DNA from: Acanthochlamys bracteata
Lineage: Eukaryota; Streptophyta; Magnoliopsida; Pandanales; Velloziaceae
Direction of reading: 5' to 3'
NCBI GenBank assembly: GCA_019914995.1
Contig: CM034126.1
Coordinates: 7,197,001 to 7,261,000 of the forward strand
Length of the DNA: 64,000 nucleotides
This document shows, one piece after another, positions 55,453-64,000 of the stretch (its first letter is position 1; each line of letters begins with the position of its first letter). A program made the position numbers and the translations under genes. The notes beneath the pieces are model-generated. The model had not been told where the DNA came from. It ran no database searches and saw only the letters and a program-made list of their open reading frames with translations.

Positions 55453-58332
55453 GCCTTACATAAGACTTGTCCGCACAACCTGAGAAATGGCAATGAACAA
55501 AAAAGAATGTGAGATCAAAGCCATTTTTAACTAATTGCTCTGAATAACAACTCTATCCTCCTCCTCAAATTCATTTCTATCCGTACTATGTTTGACTAGA
55601 CAAGAGCTAGGTCGTTAGTAGGATATAGTAGTAGAATAAATTATTCAATAACTGTCTGTTCTACACTTATTAAAAGAATCAGCCTTCTTGCTGAAATGAT
55701 CCTCTGAGCACATAGAAACTAGTTTGTGTAAGAAACTCATAATAAAATTGTACATAAGTGGATACATGTGCTTGCCTGTGTATTGTCATGGTATGGCTGT
55801 TTTGACTTATTTTCCCATCCTTTTTGCATTGGTTACCTTGGTGAGTGCTTTGTGTATAAGGCAAGTCTAAAGTACGGTAGAATACTCTAAACACTTAAAA
55901 TATTTTTGGACCTAGGAGATATTTTGGAAGGTGAAGAATGAAGATCTTTTGTAAGATATTATGTAAAAACTTTCTAAATCAAATGTTCTCAACCTTCTGA
56001 TCAAATTAATCTCCACCTTCCATTGAGAAGACAAAGTAGCTATTAATAAAAGGGCAAAGAGACCTATTTGGAACCAACAAGCAAGAGTTGTAAAAGCTTA
56101 TAAGTGCCCAAGAGTTCTTTTCAATCTCTCTTCAAGTGTTTTTCTTACTTCCTCCTTTCCTTCAAGTCCATACAAGTTTTCTTAGCTATTTTTTATAGCT
56201 ATTTTTGGAGAAAAGGCCGACTTAGTAATAGGAGGTATGATTAAGTGCTGCACAAGTTAAGATAAAACTCTAGACCGGTGAAAGTATATGTTCGTGCTTG
56301 CCCGTGTATGCTAATTCACTAAAACCTCCGGACAAGTACGCTTGACTATGTAGACCAACCTTATGACTTCTGAAGTAGAAGGTGTTTTGAATTTATTCCG
56401 TAGATGACAAAAAATTGTAGTTCATCCTTTTATTTCCTAATTGTAAAATACCATCACAATCCAAAGACATCAAACCCATAAATAGATGTCAGCATATGCT
56501 TTTAACTTCTTGCATCTTATAATTATATATTCTTGCTTGAGAAAATACAATACAATGAGCTTGAACGCATCATATATGCTGTCCAGCAAAGATTATCAAT
56601 TAATCAAAACTTTCTGACCTCTTTCACACAAATTGGGTTAGTTGCATACACCCTTGGACAACTACTACCCACAATATAACTTTGATACAGCAAAAAAAAA
56701 AGTTGTTATCAACAATAAGAGTTCTAAACTTAGTCATTTGAGGCCTTCCCAACCCCTTTTCCACTGAAACAATAACAGGTCTGTATTTCAAATGCAAAAA
56801 AATCTATATGTGATTCCTAATTCTGTGCATTAACAACAAATGCACCAGGAAGATTTTCTGAATGCAATGATTGATAATCTCTACCTTTGCTGTGGATCAA
56901 CTAATCCTAATTGCATCAAAATCTGATCTAGAATAATCTCCTACAAGTGTTATTTTTGAATGCCTAACATTCAACCTCATTAAGTGGAGTTTTGGTACTT
57001 TCAGTAATCAACATGTGTCCTTGAGTAACGCCTCATTAACTCCCAAGAGTCTCCATCTTGGATGCCAAAAAACAAATTCACTTTTAGGAAAGTTTTGACT
57101 CAGTGCTCATTGATGAAAAAGGTGCTCCACATACTCTATTCTAGTAGCTTCTCAAGATCTCTCTTCAGTTTAAGGCCACTCTAGTAGTCCAGAAAGAATG
57201 CATCATAACCAAAATTCATCTACCAGGCTCAAGTGCTTGCACCAAGTAAATCAGACTATCACAAGGGAAAGGAAGGGCTTGAAGGTTTGTTATAAATGAT
57301 CAGTTACTACTATTAAAACTGACTGTAAGTCTAGTGTGTTTTCCAATATTTTCTGGTTTGCATAAAAGAATGTAACCAGCCAGGATCTAATCAATCCAAG
57401 ACTATTCCAACTAAATTGGGAACTCCAACAAGACCATAACTTCAACTGAAATGGAAGGATTGCAACAGGATCCAATTTCATGCCAGAGAAAAGTGGTAGC
57501 CTATACTGTTGGCTGTGCTGGAGAGCGACACTAATATTGGGTAGAAAATAACAGGTCGATCTAACATAGAACTAACGAGCTCACTGTACCCCATCTAATA
57601 TAGATATCTAGGGTGGAAATACATTTAAAGTTTACCTTGAAGATAGAAAGAAAGATGTACCATGTCACAATGTCTTAGATTGCAAAAGCGCAGAACCAAA
57701 GATTATATTGAAATACAGACAAGTCAAAGATAATAGTGACTGACCCAACCTCAAATTGCTTGAAAGTGGATTAGCAATGATCACAGCTTTCTCTTTGTCA
57801 ACACTTCAATTAACATTGAAATGTTCTCCTTATATGAACACAAGATCCATGTAAGCACCTCCATATAGCCAGCCTAGAAACCTTTAAATAGGAAAATATA
57901 TGTATTGTGAGTCCCATAAGAACTACGATAAGTACTAAAAATCAACCACAACCAGCAGCTATATGCAAATACTACATGAAACTTTCAAAAAGATAGCCAT
58001 TAGCTTCACATTTGAAGTACGTACAATAGAATATATAAGCTATGTCTTAACAAATCAAGGCACACTTTCAAAAACCCAAGTTTTGACACACTAAAATGTT
58101 ACCTCAACTTATACTAATTATATATTCATCAGCAACTAAAACAACAAGAATGTTGTGGATCTGCTTGTGCCATGGTTAACTTGGCAATATACAACTGATC
58201 ATAAATATCATTATGATCAACTCATAAACATCATAATTCCATCCCAGCCCTGAAATTATGGATGGCAATACTCAGTTTCCTATTTCATCTTAGAAAGCGA
58301 GAATGTTTGCAGAGGGATATGACTGGTTTCAT
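55453..58332. other. No gene seen
   Basis: No exon could be supported on either strand. Open frames are short, with no family resemblance. Confidence 0.45.
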
Positions 58333-58476
58333 GCTAACCATGTTTTATGAGAGTAGTGAAACATGAGGAAGACAAGCATTTGCTGGATACTAAAGGTTGT
58401 AAGAATCAGTTACCTTTAGCATCCAGCAAATGCTTGTCTTCCTCATGTTTCACTACTCCAATAAAACATGGTTAGC
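58333..58476. ncRNA. Long near-perfect foldback, candidate small-RNA precursor
   Basis: Arms of 65 bases (58333-58397 and 58412-58476) are reverse complements except at three positions, with a 14-base loop. The paired region includes catgaggaagacaagcattt and its complement. Pairing stops sharply at both outer ends. Such a transcript would fold into one long hairpin of the size processed by plant Dicer-like enzymes. The near-perfect pairing resembles a young, inverted-duplication MIRNA or hairpin-siRNA locus more than an old conserved miRNA. It could also be a very young foldback transposon. I do not recognise a known miRNA, and transcription is not shown. Confidence 0.5.
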
Positions 58477-59731
58477 GCTTAATACTCTCTTCGATCAAAG
58501 GAAACAATTGTGTACTGTGATATCTAGTGTTTAGAAATATAGTACTCTCCCTTTCTATCAGTGTTACAAGCAAGAAAAAAGGTCACCTAGTTTAATCTTT
58601 CTCTCCTAGTATCCACCTGTGTTGAGTACAAATTTTAATCCAGATCCCATCATTAGAATTTTAGCACCGTGGCATTGTCTAACACTATGGTGCATTTACA
58701 GCATGCCAAATATTTCTGAACTAGGTTACATGGATTATCTTGATCTTTAATGAAATAACCACAACTCTGAGGAGACCCTACATGTACTTCAAAAGTAAAT
58801 GCACAAGACTGAGCATATTTGTTCATTTCTCATGTAAAGAGTGTAAATAATTTCAAGGGACACCCATGGTTTTGTCATAATCCCAACTTGAACCAAGGCC
58901 AGCACTAGACTAAACAAGGCCTAAGCTCTGCACAGCCCAGTAAGTATGAGCAAATACTTGACTTGAACCCAACACAAAAACGAAATTCTCAAGAAATTTC
59001 AGCAAGGTCTCGCTTATAAATTCAAGGGGAAACCTGAACAGCTATGTAACATCAATATACTAATCACCATAAAGAAAAACAGAAAAAAATAGACTCAAAC
59101 CACCATAAAACAAAATACAATAGCTACAGGTTACCAGTAGCCGACTACCTAATGCAACTCTAAAACTAAACTATAATACATAGCAGCAATAGAGAAGTAT
59201 ATATCCCTTCAAATTACAGAACCATCTATATGAGAAGAAATGACGTACATGAGATATACCCTCAAAATGGCACTCCAATCCGCAACACTGGATCCGCTTA
59301 ACCCCTGCTCTTCTCTAGAATATTTAGAGGAGACCAAATAAAAGAAAAGAATGAGCCCAAACTCAACAAAATGAAAGTAGCAGAATAATTCATTGAAGAT
59401 CATTAATGCATTATCTAGTTGTTATATCATTATTTCTCTATATGCAACAAATGTAAAACTAGAATAGAACAAATCTTGCTAAGTTATGAATCATCCGACC
59501 CAATCCTATATATTATGGCATTGTAAGGTATCAGATGTATTACATTTTTCTAGTGACAAAATAATAATCAAGCTGCATTTGTAATGTCCCATAAAAAAAT
59601 AATAATAATAAAGCAAAAATTAAACCAAACTAAGTCTAATTAAGATCAAGAAAAATAAAAACATACGCTCATGTTATAAGGCAACAACGAATTGCAAATA
59701 CCTTAGATAACCATAAATCAAAACCAACCTT
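58477..59731. other. No gene seen
   Basis: Lies between the foldback and the truncated SR-protein exon. No further SR exons were found here. Confidence 0.45.
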
Positions 59732-59807
59732 GTAAAACAGATCTTCAACCTCTCTTTCACTCCCCTTCCAGGAGGATTGGCAACACAAATTGTCCAGCTG
59801 TTGCGAC
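59732..59807 (-). pseudogene. Truncated second copy of SR30/SR34 first coding exon
   Basis: On the minus strand the segment reads SRNSWTICVANPPG and then, after a frameshift, [10 protein letters not shown] before a gttggt donor. This is the first coding exon of SR30/SR34-type splicing factors (family form [25 protein letters not shown]). The start ATG is damaged, RRM1 residues are altered and the frame is broken. A likely non-coding leader exon with a gtaagt donor lies just upstream, near 59976-60060. No later exons of this copy were found, so it is truncated, and it lies in the same orientation just beyond the main SR relic. Confidence 0.65.
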
Positions 59808-60058
59808 TATTGCAACACAATAGTTAATTAATTAATCAATCAATTAAAGAAAGAAACTACAATCTTCTAAACGAACTTCACAACTATCTGTTTATCGCAA
59901 TTCAAAACCAAGTAACCATAAATAAATCGCAGCACGAATCCTATTCAAGAAACTTACTGCTAAAGGAAAAACTTACAATTTCCGAGAAATCAATAGAGTG
60001 CACTACGAATCTAGAAGAGAAAACAGTGTGGGAATTTGGGGTTGCTGAAACTCTAAAG

Positions 60059-60102
60059 CTTGGGTATATATACAATAAAGCTTGGGTATACATGCATAAA
60101 GC
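60059..60102. repeat. Short tandem repeat in the SR-copy leader
   Basis: The unit aaagcttgggtata recurs twice within 45 bp, upstream of the truncated SR exon. Confidence 0.7.
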
Positions 60103-60589
60103 TCCAATAGCCACAACTGCAAAAGACACAAATTTGATCTCATCATGCTCTTATGAGCTCGATTTAGGATCAACTATCATCGGTTCAGTTGTCGAATTAT
60201 GACAGAAATATCAGGACCATTGGCAGTTGCATTGAAACATCTCATTGAGGAATTAACTCCTACAATCAAAGACAAGTAGTGGAAGACCCCAGTCCATGAG
60301 TCGATATTACTGAGATGACAACATAAATCAACGTGTTATTGACCTCATTATCGACATCCTAATGCATAAACAATTCAATCCAACATCAATCATATACAGC
60401 AGAATCAAATTTACGAACAACCACATTTCAGGTACAATTCACATCAGCTTCACTAGTTCATATGGTTTTTAACAAAATTCGAATTACGTCTAAAAGGTTC
60501 AGCTTATCTCTTTGTCCTAAATAGCAAATAAAATAGTTCCAATACACTTTAACTAGTACAGCATAAAAAACAGTGAATATTATGCTCAA

Positions 60590-63500
60590 TCGTCCTTGGG
60601 TCTGCTGATCCACTGCGATCAGATTTCACCTGCCAAAAGTGTACATGTTAAGAAAGAGAATGATCCCGAAACCAAAAAAACTCAAAAACTATATTGTAGT
60701 GCATACAGCAGGGAACGCGAACATGGCATGCTCCTGCATCTGCATGGCGCCCTATGTTTTGGGCTTCCAATAGCCTGTTTGTCATGTCTTGGCTGCAAAT
60801 AGAATTCAACTGATAGATTAGAAAAACCCGAATAAAAGTTTTATCTACGTAAAACATACAGAGGGTACAAGGGATCTAGATTTTGATCTTGATCTGCAAA
60901 AAGAATTCCACAAAGAACACCATTTAAACCCAAAATGGTGCCTTAACCTTGATCCAAAATCCTCAATGCCAGTTCCACGTCAGAGTTACCGAAGAGCAAA
61001 CAGTTAAAAGATTATGAATTTAGAGACATCAGATGTTAAAAGAACATATCTTTTTGCAAGTTGCCAAAAAATTAATCACAGGGATGAATGATAATACTGT
61101 AATCACAACAACCAGGTGTATTACTGCAACAAACAATCCACCATCGACATCCAATCTCCAGTGTCCTGAGACCTAGTGCCTACTAATTGATGAACTTGTT
61201 CCTACTCTCGGGTCCTTAGTCCCAAAGTCCATCTAATCCAGCTCTAATACGCAAATCTTATCCTTCCAGTCCCATATAGCACAACAGGATTCTCTGCTGT
61301 ACGCATGGAATAAGATATCACAGGCAATAAGGTTTTCGGTTTTTCAAAGCTGCTCTTAAGAAAGAGCACACCTCAGACAAGCAAAATAGCTGTATGCATG
61401 TCCACCAAATTAATCCCATGAAATTCCTAATTTCCAAATCCCAGATTGCTGCTTAAATCCTTATCTAGAACAAAAACAAGTCAACTTACACATACAAAGT
61501 TCAGAGTTTCATATCACATTTGGGCACATGAAATTAAGATCCCATGGCACCACAGCAGCAGCCATTGTATTGGATAACCTGCAAAAGCTACGAAAAAGTT
61601 TTTAAAAAAAAATCAATGACAGATACTTGAACAACTAAATGCCAACTATGCACTTTGTAAATCAAGCATTTTTGTATAAATTGTTCTTCAATATGTACAC
61701 AAATTCAGACAAAAGATGAGAAAAACACAAATCACATTAGGAAGAAAAGGACAAGAAAAAAATCACATTAAGCTGAAAAAGGAAACTTACAGGTCCGTAG
61801 TTTTATTCAAGAGTCAAAGACATCAGCAGAAAGATACATTTGCCAAAACTATACCTAATGGTCCTCATTCAATCATCTTCAATAAGCAGAAGCATAATTA
61901 AGCCCAAGTAGATCAACTATTGTTATACAGTAATCACATTAAGACATTATATCTAATTTCATCAAACATCATTTACCTATGATATTTACAAAATTCAACA
62001 TTATCTAGAGAAATCTCCTGAAGTTATTGCATTCTAAATTATTTGCAAATAAAACATTCCTTTATTATGAGAAATAGGCACATCATTGTTACTATAAATG
62101 AGCACAATGGAAGTATTTACCATATTGGAGAACAAAATGCTACTTGTTCACTTGACTAAAATCTGCATGCAATACCACACTGTACTTGCATGAGATCTGA
62201 ATAGGAAAGGGTGAATGAGATGAGAACCTATCACGTGGGCCATGGCTGAGAGAATTTGCCAAAACCTATGAATGATGCAATATCACTGTGAACTAGTGTT
62301 GCCGAGCAAAAGGTCCAGCAAAAGTTAGAAGGTACATTTTTCTAAATGTAGATCAATATGCGGAGAACAAACAAGATCTCGAAAACAGCATGCACCAACA
62401 AACATGACTCTCGAAACAGAGCCAAGAAGCATAAACACCAACAAAAACATAACAAGTGAGACAGAGTCCTCTTCTGACCTAGACCGTGGACAAGGAGATG
62501 CAGATCTTGATCGGGATCTGGACAGAGACCGTCGAGACGTCTTGGCTTTAGGAGACTTGCTGCATTACATGTTCAACAACTCAGAAAGAATACTACAGAT
62601 CCAAATGGTAATTAAAATGAGCTTAGGAGATTAAGAACCTTCTGTTCTGGCCTCTGCTGCGGATGTGACTAAGAGCAGTTTCAATTAAGACTCCTGGATA
62701 AGTCTATATTCCTTCACCTAAACAAAAAATGAATATTTATAATCAAACTGTACCAGGTGCAAAACGCTACAAGAAAATAAGTAGCAAAGCATACCCGAAT
62801 GCAAGCCCCTGTGAAGGGATTGCAGAAGTCAGAGTCATCTAGCTTTCTGATCTGCAAATCAATTAACAAAATTTTATCAATACTCCTCAAGGTAATGACA
62901 GCCACATTTAGAAATGAATTCAGGGAAAAGTAGATGAAGACATTAAATAGAAAATAAATTAAATCAAGGGAAAAATTAAATCACATAAAATATTAAACAT
63001 TATCAGGAGAAAAGTTAAACAAGATGTATGGAGAAAAGATTATAACATACTGCAGGCTTCATATTATCATAATTCGTATAGTCAACGACTCCGGCAGTGC
63101 GTGAAGAGTCGTACCCCTAAAGATTAAGCTACAATTACCTTTCATCCAAGTTGCAACTCTTTACTCATAGTTTAACACGTGCATGTAACAAATGCGCCCA
63201 TCCACCCATGTGAGGGGCAAGGCACACATGCCAACACATACAACTGTATGCCCATTCATCCACAAAAATATAGGCATGCATATACCCACACACACCCACC
63301 CACCCACCCACACCCAAATAGTGAGGAAACCAACAATACCTCAGCCTTCTTTAAACACTTATGAGAAACAAACATCACCACCATGACGCATATGGTCCTG
63401 ATCAATAATTAGAAACCAACACTTCCAAGTGAATTTAAGATGTTAAGAATAGCAAAACCTGAGGACAAAACAGAAGCCATACCTTGAGGTCTTGTCGGCC

Positions 63501-64000
63501 TGATGAAGGTGAACCAGTAACCATAACTACATGCAAGAAGCGGAAACTTTGCAAGGGAAACTTCAGATTTTATACTTATACAGCTAGTTCGCCACCAACA
63601 TACCACGATAATCAGAATGCTTCAAGATACCACCCCGAACACTGGAGAACTTGCTGTAGCTGCTACGGCACTCATACGATGATGGTGAGCTGCTTCCCTG
63701 CAAGAATTGAACCTGCCCAATAAGTCTGTAAGCTGCTATAAGGATATCATTGTTCAGCACAACTTTTAAACAAGTTCTATACACACCCACAATCTCTGAC
63801 CATCAAAATCATATCCACCATGCCTGCAGATAGCATCTTCAGCATCAAGGATATCTTCAAACTGCATGAAGATATTAAGCAAACTAAAGATTCAAAATAC
63901 ATAACACATAAAATTGGTTATCAACATAAATGCAACTGAAGCCTTCACAAAAACTAGTGGTAGAGCCTAGAGTTTATACTTCTCACAATAATAATCTTAA
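60590..64000 (-). pseudogene. SR30/SR34-type splicing-factor pseudogene, 5' end beyond window
   Basis: SR30/SR34 proteins are nuclear splicing factors with two RRMs and an RS tail. Recognisable minus-strand exons: 63861-63787 (FEDILDAEDAI...GYDFDGQRL, RRM1), 63697-63604 (Ser-rich linker ending SDYR), 63526-63483 (VMVTGSPSSGRQDLK), 63397-63340 (DHMRHGGDVCFS, stop, VFKEG, stop), 63116-63051 (VVDYTNYDNMKPA), 62851-62795 (IRKLDDSDF...GACIR), about 62720-62638 (VKEYRLIQES then stop), about 62562-62460 (SKSPKAKTSRRSLSRSRSRS), 60893-60860 (RSRSKSRSLVPS) and a weak last exon near 60635-60590. Two stops in the RRM2 exon, a one-base phase mismatch into the next exon and changed core residues (YVGN- and RNAF-type positions) indicate loss of function. 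Splice sites survive, so transcripts may still form. The start lies beyond 64000. Confidence 0.8.
63284..63315. repeat. CA/CCA-rich simple repeat in a pseudogene intron
   Basis: A run of acacaccc and caccc units between the RRM2 exons 63340-63397 and 63051-63116. Simple sequence. Confidence 0.8.

Noticed and set aside
57100..57500. Minus-strand open frame at 57290-57481 and surroundings
   Set aside because: Unrecognised, with no splice context; treated as chance.
60590..64000. A functional SR splicing-factor gene
   Set aside because: Two stops in a core RRM2 exon, a phase mismatch and altered conserved residues make loss of function more likely.

Overview
The window is nuclear DNA of a flowering plant, almost certainly a eudicot. 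Genes are split by many AT-rich GT-AG introns, two of them encode chloroplast enzymes with N-terminal transit peptides, and the spaces between genes hold decayed LTR retrotransposons and small inverted-repeat DNA transposons. Nothing bacterial, organellar or viral was seen. The species cannot be named from the sequence.

Three intact protein-coding genes can be reconstructed exon by exon, each with a continuous frame. (1) On the minus strand, 18175 down to 7752, a 14-exon gene for a chloroplast TypA/BipA translation GTPase (678 aa). (2) On the minus strand, 29701 down to 23113, an 8-exon gene for chloroplast ferredoxin-sulfite reductase (684 aa), with an extended C-terminus and one probable GC-AG intron. 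(3) On the plus strand, 40750 to 44556, an 8-exon gene for a calcium-dependent protein kinase of the CPK7/8/32 type (534 aa) with four canonical EF-hand loops.

At the right end, from about 60590 to beyond the window edge (minus strand), lies a decayed SR30/SR34-type splicing-factor gene. Its exons are recognisable but one RRM2 exon carries two stop codons. A second, truncated copy of the first coding exon of the same family sits just beyond it at 59732-59807. Between 49172 and 54302 (minus) there are three clean-looking exons of a gene I could not identify.

Region by region: 1-4910 holds remnants of LTR elements (a direct repeat at both ends, a Ty3/gypsy integrase fragment) and a GC-rich island; 4911-7751 has no gene; 7752-18175 TypA; 18176-23112 is intergenic with a complete 767-bp hAT-like element; 23113-29701 sulfite reductase; 29702-31360 intergenic; 31361-36471 a complete but dead Ty1/copia element with both LTRs and a target-site duplication; 37190-38120 a second gypsy integrase remnant; 38122-40749 upstream region of the kinase; 44557-49171 AT-rich with two more relatives of the hAT-like element; 49172-54302 the unidentified gene; 54303-59700 mostly featureless except a Tourist-like MITE and a striking near-perfect 65-bp-arm hairpin at 58333-58476; 59700-64000 the SR-protein relics.

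The three genes do not form a pathway: plant neighbours are normally independent. TypA and sulfite reductase both act in the plastid stroma, but nothing in the sequence links them functionally. I found no new multi-gene system. The best candidates for something undescribed are the 58333-58476 foldback, the ribbon-helix-helix-like tail of the sulfite reductase and the unidentified minus-strand gene.
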